Below are positions 12,681-24,570 of a DNA stretch of 64,000 nucleotides, one piece after another. This DNA comes from Gonapodya sp. JEL0774 (lineage: Eukaryota > Monoblepharomycota > Monoblepharidomycetes > Monoblepharidales > Gonapodyaceae). A program made the translations under genes and the position numbers. Location of the stretch: contig JADIIX010000042.1 of the NCBI GenBank assembly GCA_027604505.1, positions 62,001-126,000 on the forward strand. Reading direction: 5' to 3'. The notes under the pieces are model-generated. The model ran no database searches. It had not been told where the DNA came from and worked only from the letters and a program-made list of their open reading frames with translations. The stretch's first letter is position 1. The number at the start of each line of letters is the position of its first letter.

Positions 12681-14814
12681 TTACGATACCTCCATCGCAT
12701 CTCCTGCCGGCACAACCTCAACCAGTTCTCGCAAAGGCTTTGTTTTCAAAACGGCTGAAAAAAATCGGTTGGTCACCATTGTTGTCGGTGAAGCGCACAG
12801 AGGCAACGACCAAATGGGCAAGACCACACACACTTGCACCCACACCATTTCCCCTCCCCTCAAACATTCCAGACACTTCCGGAAAAAGCTGAACGCCACG
12901 CCACGGGCACCATGTCCTAGTACGCCGCCCCCAATCTCATCTACAACTTACCTGTTGCGCCCCTTTCGAACTTATAGCTCTTCTCCTTTGTCGCCCTCTC
13001 ATTCGGCTTGGCAAAGTTTCTGTACCGGTCAACTTTTCCCTTGGTTATAACTGTGACGTCCACGTTCGAACCAGAGCCGAGATCGTTAAAGATACCGGCC
13101 TCGATGGCTTCACGGACCAGGGCAATAGCTTCCTCACGCTGAATGAAAGTCGGAGGAAGAGACGAACGGGTACATTAACACAGATGAGAGCATGATGGTA
13201 AAGGGGTGAGAGATGGTAGAACGGTAAAGAGCGAGGAGGAAGGAATATTGAGAGAGAATTCACCACCATTCTCGCTTAGTATTCAGCAGACAGACATTCC
13301 ACTCACCTCTAAGTCCTGCTTCCAACCCCTCTCAAACACCGCCATGGCCGCCAGACTCCCACTGCCCATTGTCACGTACGGAAGTTTGTCGGTGGATCCG
13401 TGAGGGTAGATGGTGAAAAGTGACGGACCGTTCAGGTCGTATCCCCCGAGAATCAGCGCTGCGCCGATATGCCCTTGATACCTGGATTGGAAAGTGAGAG
13501 AATTGTAGCCGGAACGTAGGTGGAACTGAAGTTAGTAGCAGGTTAACGATTATCTGACCAAGTCGACCGTCCGTTCGCTTTTGTTCCACTTTCACAAACG
13601 CGGTACAAGAAACGGCTCAACATCCATCCATCATCCCCCTCTTTGTGAATTGAGAGAGACTTATTCTCCGTGTCACTTTCCATCTCCCAACCCAACTTCG
13701 TTTACAACCAATCTCACCTAAACAACATTTGCTTCAACATAGTTAACGCTGTGGCAACTCTCGCCTCCCTTCCTGTGCTCATCCGGTGCATCTCCAGTTT
13801 AGAGCTGATTAGCGCGGTGGTGAACTCAGTGTCGGCAGCTGTGCCGGCGCCGCAGCAGTACATGTTGGGTGCCAGGTAGTGGATTTTTTCGCAGTTCTTG
13901 TCAGCGACGATGGGACCTTCGGTTGCGCGAGTGTCAGCGCCGAGAACAATGCCATCCTGTGGTGAATGAAGAAGGGAAAGAATCCACTGTGAGCTGAGCG
14001 CACCAAATCGCCATTCCCAACCCAAGGGAGCTCAGGCGCTCCCGGACAAACCACTCGCTCCTTTCCAATGTTATGTCGAAGATAAAAATGGGACTTTCCA
14101 GCAAAGACACTCTTCTGTGGGTCTCCACCTGTTGGTCTGCCTTCAGCTACTTTTCCCCAACGCAGTTGCAAGTTCACGCTGCCTATCTTTTTCATTTGTC
14201 ATCGCCATTTTCACTAGTATGGCAATTTTCTTCCCAAAAATGGCCACCGGATATATCACGATACCGGCGTGCTCCTTTGACTGTGTGGAACTCAAACAAT
14301 TGTTCTGGAGAAGCTGAGCCATTCTCTGAGTGATGATAATCCTCTTTGCAGCTTCGCCTATCCTCAGAAGCGCCAACACTCCTGAGGGAGTGTGAATCTA
14401 TTCTCGAATACACCAGTTGGTAGTTTCCTCAGATTGCAACACTTTCGAGCATATGAACCGTCCAAAACCACTGTTCACCTCGACGCCAAAAACAAATCCA
14501 CGATAGCGAAATACTCATGCGCGTATCTTGAGTGTCTCACCTTGAAAACAAGACCGCAAATGGTGGTTCCAGTCTTGCGAGTGATTGGTGCTTTGACGCC
14601 CTTGCTCTCGAGAACAGAATTCCTGAGGGCCGAAAGCGCAGAAACACAAGCGGTAAGAATCAACATCGGGAGGATTCAATGCGGAGAGTTGGGGGATTCA
14701 GCGGAAGGAGCTTAAGTTTCAACAGCCTTCACCAGAAGCCAGGGAAGTTAGAATGCACCTGAGGAAGTTTTCGAAGTTGAAGCCCCCCTGGAAATTGGGC
14801 ACCGTCGACGTCAT
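12681..14814 (-). CDS. PUP1: 20S proteasome subunit beta-2 (trypsin-like site)
   Basis: A catalytic subunit of the 20S core particle with trypsin-like activity. Exon 1 (14759-14814) reads [17 protein letters not shown]. The next exon gives [17 protein letters not shown], then [10 protein letters not shown], where the first Thr after Gly is the N-terminal nucleophile exposed by propeptide cleavage. [20 protein letters not shown] includes the conserved Asp17 and Lys33 equivalents. Later exons give [29 protein letters not shown] and a Ser-Asp-containing [11 protein letters not shown]. The final exon, [17 protein letters not shown] to DAMEV, is the long C-terminal arm typical of beta-2 that wraps beta-3. 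I looked for a PACE (GGTGGCAAA) element upstream and found none. Confidence 0.93.
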
Positions 14815-14961
14815 TGCGAATTGTGAAGAAGTGGTAAGGGAGAGTAATGTTGATACAAACTTGCGCTACCTGTGTAGTTCACCACAAACACACGCACACA
14901 TATAAGTACCGAGGACATATTATGAGCACATAACGAGTCCACAGACAAATCACGAAGCACG
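14815..14961. promoter_or_regulatory. Bidirectional promoter PUP1 / AN1-UIM gene
   Basis: Only 147 bp separate the divergent start codons of the proteasome beta-2 gene and the AN1/UIM gene. Both act in ubiquitin-proteasome quality control, so shared control is plausible. There is an AT-rich ATATAAG at about 14900. No known proteasome-gene element is visible. Confidence 0.5.
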
Positions 14962-16467
14962 ATGGAGCTACCGCATATCGGTGAGCTCGAACGCAGCGGT
15001 CCCGCAATTTGGATTGGTTTAATACGCGGATGGAGGGCAATTCTCGCGATCGGGATGCTAAGCTCACCCATTCGATCGCTCACATCAACTTCTTTGATTG
15101 TTAGGGGTGCAGTGTGCTAATGCTACGTGCTCCCAGCTCGACTTCCTCCCATTCACTTGCCAGTTCTGTAAGCGAAAGTACTGCTCAGACCATTGGAAAC
15201 TTCAGGACCACGAATGCCCCAACAAAGCCGACGCATTACTATTGGATCACAGGGCTACCGTTTGTCCATTGTGTGATAATGTAGTACCTGTCGCCAGGGG
15301 CGAGGATCCGAATGGAAAGGTACTTATGTAGGATATGTTAAAGGAAGCGGTTAGAATGGATTCAAGTCACCGACAACATTCGCCACTATGGTGGTTCACT
15401 TAAAGAGCTTGGGATTCCAATGGACGGATCCTCGAATTGGGATTTCGTTTATAGAAACAACGAAGAATGCTAGGCCGTCGTCTTGGTGGAATGAGTCTGG
15501 AAGCGTTCCATGTGTCACGCTGTTCCGGAACGAGTTAGAATCTAACGTTCGGGAAGCTTGCGATACTCACGCTATTCGGGATGAGCCAGAATCTAACATG
15601 ATTCTTCCTTTACCTTGCGAAGGTGGACCTCCACATCCAAAACGGCTGTACTGTAGGAATCTCAGGTGGTGGTCCGTCGCGAGGTGGTCTGGAGGGACGC
15701 TGCGGGCTTAAAAAGTGTGGGCAAAAGAGCACCGTGATGGTGCGATGTGAGAACTGCGGAATTATACATTGCGTACGGCATAGGAATGTGAGTAATGCAA
15801 CACTTACTATATTTTGGAAAGGCAACTGCGAGTGGAGGGTTGGAATTCCGAAATTGTGTTGGAAAACATGGGGAGTCACTTCGGAATTCGTGTGAAGGCA
15901 CGGAAACCGGAAACTTCCTTTCAGATCGGTCTAATCGCATTTTGTCTATTTTGCAAGCCCCGTGACCATGGCTGTCCCTCCTTGTCTCTCCCAGCGTCGG
16001 GTCCCCAATCGCGCACTCCGTCCCCAAACCCGTCCTCCTCATCTTCCAAAACACAACCGCAAAATCAAGCCAAACCCTCTGAAACTAGCACTTCGACTCC
16101 TGCTGCTCGTGCGGCCTTAGCGCGCCAACAGGCCTCCGCTACCGCCCGAGGCACACCTAGGTCATCTCAACCTCCGATACGCACACCTCCAACCCGCTCC
16201 AATCCATCTCTCGCCTCATTACCCGCCACTTCGCTATCCGAATCTGATCAACTCGCGCTCGCACTGGCCCTGTCTACAGCCTCCACAGACGAGGATGAAC
16301 AGATGCGGTTAGCGTTGGCGCTGTCTAAGGCTGAGGCCGATGGGTCTGTGGCTGGGAGCGCAAACAATCCCGGAGCACAGAGGAGTAGAAAGGGCACAGA
16401 GTCGTCAGGTGGGAGTCGGCGGAGCGGTGGAGGGAAGAAGGAGGATGAGGGTTGTACTGTGACATGA
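14962..16467 (+). CDS. AN1-type zinc-finger protein with UIMs (ZFAND2-like)
   Basis: A likely ubiquitin/proteasome or p97-associated stress factor. Exon 1 (14962-14980) encodes MELPHI plus one base. Exon 2 (15104-15319) gives GVQCANATCSQLDFLPFTC and completes the first AN1 finger through HWKLQDHEC. A second finger, KKCGQKSTVMVRCENCG...CVRHRN, is joined over an intron to PRDHGCP. After a disordered Ser/Pro/Thr linker come two ubiquitin-interacting motifs, SDQLALALALS and DEQMRLALALSKAE, matching the ZFAND2A/B layout. The protein ends in CTVT, which fits a C-a-a-X box as in human ZFAND2B. The path between 15320 and about 15690 is unclear. A UIM-less paralogue lies at 39818-40316. Confidence 0.82.
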
Positions 16468-16879
16468 TAGTGGTCTTCGTGCCCAGTCGCCTAGGCGTGT
16501 TTCGTAAATATATTACTGCGTGTGAATGTCAAATTATTACATGACGGCTTGATGATCTCAATCGATGAGTTTCAACTTCGGGGTGCGAATTCAGACTGGG
16601 TGCATCCAAATCGCGCGGAACATCATGAGACAGTGAGATGGCACAGAACAATGCAACGAATTGAAAGTGAAAGGATTGAAATAATGTTGATTACGTGCTA
16701 TTTACATTTGGCACAAGTGGTGATATATGCTATGCACGAGTACAGACTAGCATTAATGACCTCCCCTCAAATTTGAGACTCAAAACTTTCGCCAGCCCGC
16801 TTGACGACGACGGTAACATTGTGTCCTTTCCCTGCAACCATGGCTTTAAAGTTCCTGCATCTATGCCTTCAACAGAAAG
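16468..16879. other. Intergenic, convergent 3' ends
   Basis: This stretch lies between the stops of the AN1/UIM gene and the zinc-ribbon gene. Open frames here are short and without recognisable domains. Presumably 3' UTRs. Confidence 0.4.
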
Positions 16880-17713
16880 CTATCCCACCCGGACCTCGAG
16901 AGGCGATATCTCTGGGAAACCTGCATCGGGAGACGGAGACCTCGTCACACGCGTATTCGCGGAGACGGGGGATTCACCAGGCATATTCGAATCCTTTGAA
17001 TGTTTTCGAGTGGCGGTGCTATAAGGTTCGGAGGAACGCTGGCCTCGAAGAGCAGGCGAGGGCGACCGACGCATAGGCCCGGAGCTATCAGAGTTAATGG
17101 ATGCCTGGCTACGACGTTTGGATGGTGTATAACGACGGCGATTATCCTGGCGTAAAGTAAAGTGTGCGCTGAGTTGAGTACTCATAATCTATTTTCACAA
17201 CCAAAGAACCATTATACACACCTCTGGAGCATAGTAGAATGAGTGAGAACTCTCCGCAAAGACTTGAAGTGTATTGATGAGCCCGCATTGCGAGCAAACG
17301 ATGCTTCCGGAATCCTCAACTAGATGCGCAGCAGTGCGGCAGTCCCGGCATACTGTAGGGGGTAACTTCGCTTCGGGCATCTCGACATCCAACACCGCAG
17401 AACCTTTACGGGCCTCAATAAGGGCTTCCTCGGCTAAGCGGAACAGATACGAGATGCTCACTTCGGTTCCTGGAACAACTGTCATCTCTCGGAAACAAAT
17501 GTGGTAGGACAGTGAAGAGGGTTTGACAACTTGATGTTGATTGAGTTGATGTTCTTCTTGCACGGCTCTAGAAAGAGGGTGCTGCGATTTGACTTGGACT
17601 TGATGGCGTCGAATTCGTGGATTTCGAGAATGGCTGCGCGTTGGCCCTTTTATGCTTGCCTGTGCCACATTCGCCACAAACAAAGCTTTCAGAGTTTCAC
17701 TTTTATCAAGCAT
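16880..17713 (-). CDS. Zinc-ribbon protein of unknown function
   Basis: Not recognised. The start may be MTVVPGTEVSISY at 17485, or further upstream (17713). The clear feature is VCRDCRTAAHLVEDSGSIVC followed by SQCGLINT, a CxxC-x15-CxxC zinc ribbon with the spacing of TFIIB/Brf-type N-terminal ribbons. No cyclin fold follows. Instead an intron (17219 down to about 17148) joins SFYYAPE to DNRRRYTPSKRR, and the rest is a basic Ser/Pro/Arg-rich disordered tail ending PLEVRVG. The upstream 76 codons are basic, low in conservation signals, and may be 5' UTR. It could be an accessory transcription factor, but that is a guess. Confidence 0.5.
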
Positions 17714-18127
17714 CGAAACGCTCCAAATCGAGCGAAGAAAATACGGTACACGACTGCAATGAGTGTAACAGAGATGCGTGAGACAGAGCTGGAAGTTCTA
17801 AATGGGAAACCGGCATACCGACTCCATCGGTGAAGGCTGTTTCAAATCACGCCAGTCGCACTGAGATTGTGCGATTTAGCTGAGAAAAGCTGCAGGCTTC
17901 ATTTAGCTACTGTGGTGGGGCTGCCGATAGAAGGCTGTTGGTGTGTAGAAATTTTCACACTGGTATGAACAGTGCCTCCAAGCCGTCAACTTGTCATCAT
18001 CTATTATGTTTCGTGATGGTGTGCAGCGTGCAGCATCAGTGGAGAGTGACGATTGGTTTGAGTTTGTGCAGCACGAGAGCAAGAGACCACCTGAGCCAGT
18101 GATACAACATCCACTCCTCCCCTTTCA
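17714..18127. other. Divergent intergenic region
   Basis: This stretch lies between the zinc-ribbon gene (minus) and bL35m (plus), so it should hold both promoters. I see no recognisable element or domain-bearing open frame. Confidence 0.35.
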
Positions 18128-18752
18128 ATGGCTTTGACCCTGATCGAATCTTTGACTCGGCCTGCGATGCGCGCGACAACTGCGTGCGCATTGCAGATTC
18201 AGCTGAGCAGATCAACCTTCTCTGATCCTCCATCCCAAATCGTCAGTCCTTCTCCCGCACACTGGAGTAGAACTCACCGAACACAATTCAGAATGGAACA
18301 CATGCAACGACGTGGAATAGCGTCGGTGTCACACCAGTCCCTTCGTTCCTCGGTTGCATCGCCCTCTTCCTTCATCCTTCCCTACCCTATCACTCTCCCG
18401 CCAATCGCAACAAGCACCGTCCAGTTATCCTCACAGCAACGCTCTATCGCTATTTTTGGTCGCAAATATAAGCTGAAAACTCATTCTGGCGCCAAAAAGC
18501 GGTGGGTGACCGTGAATTTGTCCTTCGTATTGAACAGACATCACGCTCCCCCATTCTACCCATCGCACCCGACTTGCCAATACCCTCAGCTTCAAACCCA
18601 TTTCTAATGGACAGTTCAAACGCTGGCCCTCTGGTGGCCACCACAACAAGCGCAAGCTTCGAATAAAGTCCAGGCGATTGAAACGGAAACCGATTCTTGT
18701 ACCACACGCATGGCAGCGAAAGGTGCTGAGGAGACTCATGCCCTACTCGTAG
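18128..18752 (+). CDS. MRPL35: Mitochondrial ribosomal protein bL35m
   Basis: A structural protein of the mitochondrial large ribosomal subunit. Exons are 18128-18501 and 18590-18752. The first about 110 residues are Ser/Arg-rich with few acids, as expected of a long mitochondrial presequence. The mature domain begins near RKYKLKTHSGAKKR, the bL35 signature. The second exon continues FKPISNGQFKRWPSGGHHNK and ends in a basic segment LKRKPILVPHAWQRKVLRRL. I place the donor at CG|GTGGGT, which keeps the frame and gives the family motif KKRFK. Start choice between 18128 and the internal Met at residue 14 is open. Confidence 0.88.
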
Positions 18753-19075
18753 ATTTGAGGGTACGGAACTTGTTTTTAAGATGGGACTGTGAGGTGGTGC
18801 GATGGCTGCTGTTTGTGGAACACTGGAAGATTCACCATGGCTGCCAGCGGAGACGGTGCTGTTGAAGAGACAGGCGGTTATCCTTGCCTTTTGGAAGCGG
18901 GAGGTTTCTATACCTATTTTTCTCGCGTTCTTTCATGGACGACGTCACTCTTATGTAAATGGCCACTGCCCAACTTTAACACCTACACACCTTGAAATTT
19001 GTACATGACCATGTCAATGACCAGCTATATACATTAAACAGGAAAGACGTCCCATTCCAGTCCCCACTGTGACTA
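18753..19075. other. Intergenic, convergent 3' ends
   Basis: This stretch lies between the stops of bL35m (plus) and SLD5 (minus). Two overlapping 68-codon frames occur here without domain signals. Probably 3' UTRs. Confidence 0.4.
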
Positions 19076-20363
19076 CTATAAAATCTCAATTGACCCAGTC
19101 TCCAGCAATCTTCGGACAGTCCGGTACTTCATAATGTACACATTGTTAGCCTGCATGTCCACTGCATCAGGACTGTCGTGAAGAATGTACAAGTGAGAAA
19201 ATGTGTGGATGGAGGGGGTTGGGGGTGGTAAGGGATAGTATGGGATGTGTGAAGTCATCGAGAAGGAGTGTCGTGCCGGTGGACAAAATAGCGAAAGAAA
19301 TTCACGAAGCCATCGAAGAAAGGGTGTGCCGGGAGGACAACAGGATGTGCGACGTGATGGGAGCGATGTCCTCTTTGAGAGAGCAAACATTAATTGTGTG
19401 CTTTGGAGTCGACCCACCCATCGTCCACCACAAAGTTCCCAACATTCCGTTTGACTCTAAAGTAGACGGACTCCGTGAAATCAGGCATGCTCACTGCGCC
19501 GCATCATCCGAGTAGTCAGATTGTTGCCGATCACGGGGAGATTGGAGGGACCAAGTCATGAGACGTAGTGTCAGCTAGCTTGATAACCTGAAATAGCCCG
19601 TCCAACAAAGGCCAAGCTCACCCATACTCAGTCCCTGCGAACGTTCGTCCATTCTCTGCAAACTCGCGGGTAACCTGTCCAGACAGGCGCGCCGATAAAC
19701 GCGCTCCTGAAGGGCAACAAATCTGTAGTGGGTCCGGAGTATGCGAATATGGGTTGGAGTAATGGTCCACTCTCGCGAGGAGTGGCATTTGTAAGTATAT
19801 GCCAACTTACTGTTGTGCAAATGCCTGTTCGTTGAGTGACATCTTCGCCCGCTCACGGTCTGAGGAAAGAAAATACTGGGCAAACTTCTCTATCTGTCGT
19901 TTTTCGTGGGGAATTGTGTTGGTAGTCGACCAGAATTCTCGAATCAACTCCCCAACGGTTGCTCTGAACGAAGAACATCTCACCTTGTCCAACCTCACCC
20001 TCAGCAAACTCCGCATAAGAAACTTCAGCTGCTCTACCTCCTCCATTAGTAGCTGTGCGACGAACGCCTGCTGGGGATCTCCCCCTTGATTCATGTCCTC
20101 GATAATCTGACCCTGGTCTCGCTGTTCAATGGCAACATCCATAACTAGCACCACCGCCAGGAATGGTTCACCTGCGTTTCAATCATCTCCATAACATCAT
20201 GAACGAGATCCTCCGGGTAGGCACGAAGCTCCGGTGCGAAACGCTCGGCAATCCACGCCTGGACGAGTCTGGGAACATCCTCGTTCTCGAAACTTTCGCC
20301 AACAATGTCAGCAGGGTCCAGTGAGGAATCGAATGTTAAGTCGAGATCGGCATAATTCGGCAT
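19076..20363 (-). CDS. SLD5: GINS complex subunit SLD5
   Basis: A subunit of the GINS tetramer, part of the CMG replicative helicase with MCM2-7 and Cdc45. The probable start is MPNYADLDLTFDSS (20363); an in-frame Met at 20393 is possible. The N-terminal part has the SLD5 signature DVPRLVQAWIAERFAPELR followed by EDLVHDVMEMIE. Next comes the helical A-domain with MEEVEQLKFLMRSLLRVRL (DKV). The B-domain at the C-terminus is MPDFTESVYFRVKRNVG joined over an intron to VDMQANNVYIMKYRTVRRLL and GSIEIL, the usual end of the family. It is encoded 13 kb from MCM3, another CMG subunit. At least four introns. Confidence 0.87.
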
Positions 20364-21056
20364 AGCCGATGCTGGAAAGGAGGAAGGTAGCATTGCAGAT
20401 GTCGGATGAAATTCGATTGCACGATTTATTTGTGTTTCGAACACATCAGAAGGCTGGAAAAATTTGAGACACACGACACCATCGTGTCGGAACTATCCTT
20501 CTGTTCTTTAGATCGCGCAAGACTTGGAGCATTCAACGGCAATACATCAATGTTCCTGGACCACTGGGGTCTAGTACAGTAATTGCCGTGTATGTATGCT
20601 TGCTTTGAGCGTTTGGGTGTGAACTCACTTTCGAATGTCGAATTCAGAGGTGAAAATGTTGATACGTCAGAGGTGCAGAGAAAATACGAAACTCCGCGGA
20701 GATCACTTGTTCACACCACATTATTGCTCAAACAAACGGGCCACAGGAACCACATGCATCTTAGAGTTTACAACGGGAACTCACACTTGACTGGCTTGAT
20801 TATTGTAATGTCCGTTTTGACCCAGAAATTGAGGGAGATATGATGAAACCAGCACAGAGGAAAACCTGACAAAATAAGAATAAACCAAGAAACACAATAT
20901 TCAATCTCCACAAATGAAAACGCAAACACATGTGCGCACTCCAGAGTTGGTGGGGAACACGGGTGTCACCTGCTGTCCTCCTCTCCCACCCGGTGCCTCC
21001 CGACTGTCCCGCTCAAACGATTCAGGCCTTTTTTTGCAGCGAAAAATCCCAGACAA
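20364..21056. promoter_or_regulatory. Divergent promoter region SLD5 / factor B
   Basis: About 690 bp separate the start codons of SLD5 (minus) and factor B (plus). It includes short open frames without domain signals and an A-rich segment at 20860-20920. I see no MCB (ACGCGT) site near SLD5. Confidence 0.35.
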
Positions 21057-23802
21057 ATGCCTCCCACCAAGAAGCCACCAAAATCGACATCTGGAAACTC
21101 TCAGTACGGGGCAGCAAAGCGAGGACTGGTGGGCATTGACGACGAAAGGGGGACCTCCTGTTGATTGGCATATTCTTACCTACGAATCATCCTGCGGTGA
21201 CACACAATTGGACCGATCAGCCGTGTGATGGATGTAGGCAAGCACGAGAACGATGCGACAGGAACTCGCCCTGTCGCCGGTGCCATGAAAAGGGGATTCC
21301 ATGTGTCACGGGTAAGGGGGAGCTCAATCACGTTGCCTGAAGCCTCCCTTCGCCACGTCAACATACTCTCACTTGTTGCTTCAGAGCGAGAGATCCGTCG
21401 ACCAGGACCTCGAAAAGGCTGGCTTGAGTCCCTCTACTCGCGTGTACTCCGAATCGACGGGATGCGGGCACAACTCGACAAGTCTGCATTTGCTGAGTCG
21501 TTTCTGGGGGACAAGACGACATACGAGTTAGTGGAAGCAGCACTAAGGCGAATTGAAAGCTACTTTGAGGTTCTAGTGGCGTCGTCGTCGGAAGCGGGCT
21601 ACCGACACACGAGCATCACGGCACCGGCGTCCACACCAGCAACTGTTCCTCGTCTCGGCCGACCGTCATCATCAAGCGATGAGAGCTCCGATGAAGACTT
21701 TCCGCACTATTTAGCACCACCTGCAGTACCGATAGCTCCACCAAGGATTTCTGAAGCCGCGGATATTAATGTGAAACAGTACATGGAGGTCTTCAACACC
21801 CCTTCCATGGAGCTTCCCCTAGAGCAGTATGCTATGTCCCTGCAGGCGCAGAATGACTCACCGGCTATGCCATTCGGAGGGGTGTTCGAAGTTGCGTCAC
21901 CGGTTTCCTCTGACTCCTCCTCCTCCTCCTCTTCTGATGGTAACACCAATCGAGGCTCATCGTCTGCCGCAGCTGATGCCATTGCAAATTCTCCTGGAAC
22001 TCTGACCGTATCGCCCATCGCCTTGCATCTTGATGAACACGCGAGTATTGGCCCTGGTACGTCCCACTTGTCGATCTCGACTTGCTATGGATCGTGCTCA
22101 ATAAGTTGGATCCGTTTCTTTCTTAGTGCCGAGTGTGGACGTGGCAAACCTTTTTCTGATTCGCTCATTCGCCTACCTACTGACCCATCGCACACTGTAC
22201 CCAACATCGCCGAGGTGTGTGCTGGCCGATTCTTGGTCCACCGCTTTGTCTCTGCCCTGAATCACGAACGACATTCTCTTTTAGCTTTCGTCCAAGCTCG
22301 TTTGCACAGCCGAACCCCTTTCTTTCACACGGTCTCATGTGTTTGGGAGCGATGGTATCGCTCTACCCCCACATGAACCGTTTATCCGCAGAATTTACCG
22401 GATTGAGCTCTCAGCCCATTGTCCAGACGAAATCTGGCAGCCTTCAAAAGCTCCTGACGCAGGGTAATCAGCCGCATACCCAAGACTTGAGTAAATTGTT
22501 CATCTGGACAACCGCCGCTGCCGCAATCATTACCCGGGAAGAGTGTCAGCGATTCGGGGACTTTATTCTCTACCGTTCCCTGCGTATGCTCCGGTGTATC
22601 TTGGACGCACCCCCGGCCACCCGACGACTCGACACGGTGGAGTCCGTCTTGTTCCTCGCGCGGTACGCGAATCTCACAGCACCAGATGCTGTGCTACCCC
22701 TAATCTCCGTGGCTGTGAAAATGGCGAGGGAGCAGGGCTTATTCAAGGAGACTTCACCATATGTATTTGCGGGCTCGAGTGAGCGCGACCGTGTCGAGGA
22801 GGAGGAAGCAAGGAGAAGAACTGGATGGTCAGGTGAGTTGAAGTCTTTGTGTGGCTTCTTCGTAGGTGTGGAAGAGTGTGAACGGCCTGTCGAATTGCGT
22901 TCGAACACAGTCTACCTTGCTGACCGACAAACTGCGATCATGCACAATACGATGCCTTTAATCGAGGAGTGGGAAATGTCATTGAAGATGCCAACTTTGT
23001 GAGTACTTTCGGTTTTCCCTTGCGCCCATGACTAAACTAGAAGGTTGTAACGTCAACTTGAAGGTCAATTGAATGGGAACAATATTTGGGAGCGTCGCCG
23101 CACACTTATTTCACGATAAAAGTGAATACAACGGAGCTGTACCGGGTGAGTCGAAGTCAAAGATGGGGCGTCTTCCCTCTTGTTTGTCCGGGTCGTATGG
23201 AAGTGTCAACGTCGTGTGCTCATTTCGTTTCTTCGTCCCAGATTCTTTCTGGCTTCCTCGAACACCGCAAAGTCTCGATCCAGCTAGGCCAGGACCCGTC
23301 CGATCCCGGATCTCTTCCCAATTACTCAGCCTTTCAACAACGCCTCGCCACTTGGCATGCCGACTTAATTCTCAATGTGGAGCCTGCACCCAAAAACGCC
23401 ATATATCGACGGACATTCCTACTCTTCCATTTCATCGCCATCATCATTAGTTCACCCACAGCAATCATGGACATGCCTGCCGTCTGGATCTCGAGTATCG
23501 CGTTCGCCAACGCCGTGAACAATGCCAAACAGATTGCAGAGCTTCTGAGACTTGAGGACTCGATCATTCACCACTGTAGTTGTCTCGAGATGACTGCGGT
23601 GTACTGGGCCGCAATTGTGCATGCAGCGAGAGCGTTGACGGGGGCCTTCTCTGAGGGAGCTTTGCAGGATCTGAACACACATATTGAGCACCTAGAATTC
23701 ATTGCCGACTTCTGGGTTCGGGTGCCCGTTTACTTGCGCGACTTGAAGCATTTGCGAGCGAGTGTTCTCTGGAAAACAAGTGGAATCTCGGTAAACTCAT
23801 AA
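21057..23802 (+). CDS. Zn2Cys6 fungal transcription factor B
   Basis: A nuclear DNA-binding regulator, full-length paralogue of factor A on the opposite strand. Exon 1 (21057-21128) encodes MPPTKKPPKSTSG...AAKRGL. Exon 2 (21221-21311) encodes the whole cluster: CDGCRQARERCDRNSPCRRC, then IPC. Exon 3 starts at 21385 with EREIRRPGPRKGWLE and runs through a Ser-rich disordered region to 22056. Exon 22127-22214 and the exon from 22285 form the start of the middle homology region (TSPSFRPSSFAQPN, MCLGAMVS), followed by VESVLFLARYA. An intron at 22833-22910 gives RRRTGWSVYLADRQ. The last exon begins near 23243 (ILSGFLEHRK) and ends at 23802. Each splice joint is mirrored in factor A. Confidence 0.85.
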
Positions 23803-24570
23803 GTTCTCCATATACATCATTCATTTACAAATCACGTGGTATAACATTTGCATCTCCTTCTGAGCAATCCTGCCATAAGTTGTTTTCTTTTTTTTGTTGT
23901 TTCAAAAGAATATATAACCATGAATGAGCGAAAACGCCAACCCGAATAAGAGTTGTGACACGCGCGGAGGACTGTGAGCCGGCTTCTGTGTTCTGTTCCC
24001 ATTCAAATGCAATACGCATTTTTAAACCACTTGATGAGCGGGAAATTTCTATTGCATTCTCAGATATCTTTTGTCACTGATTCCTCCTCAAGGAGTGCTT
24101 GCAAGGGGTGCGGGCGAAGTGATGGGGAGCCACACCCACTTTCCAACCTTGACTCACTGAGCGCTGTGTGAGGCAAAATCCTTTTATAGACCGACGATTC
24201 GCCGTCCACGTCTTTTTTGCAGTCGTCTCTTGACCGTACGCCGTCCACATTCGGCAACTTCAAGGTGAGAGAGAACGCGGAAATCTCACCAAGATTCACC
24301 TTCATACGGGGCTGGAAAGGAAGTCGAATCTCTGGCGGCGGGGTCAACGAAATCGTGAATCGGCGCCTGCGGCTCATGGGAAAGTTCCACGGCGGCCGTT
24401 GGGTGCAGTTTGATTGGGTCAGGAACGACGACGGACGGCTGAAACGACATGTCACTGATGTCCAACCGTCAAAATACATCTCTCACACCATTTTCGATCA
24501 CGACCCGCTACCCTTCATCTCCATCCAAATATGATAGCCTCTGCTTTTATCTGGATCGAACTACGGTTTC
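23803..24570. promoter_or_regulatory. ERG1 upstream region
   Basis: This stretch lies between the stop of factor B and the squalene epoxidase start. A 139-codon minus frame (24060-24479) overlaps a 105-codon plus frame; neither has a recognisable domain, and both look like chance frames. A partial sterol-element-like ATCACGAC sits near 24498, too degenerate to call. Confidence 0.3.

Noticed and set aside
22833-22865. A possible 33-nt intron in factor B
   Set aside because: A 78-nt intron (22833-22910) gives the family motif RRRTGWSVYLADRQ, and factor A has the matching joint (2124-2244), so the short version is not needed.
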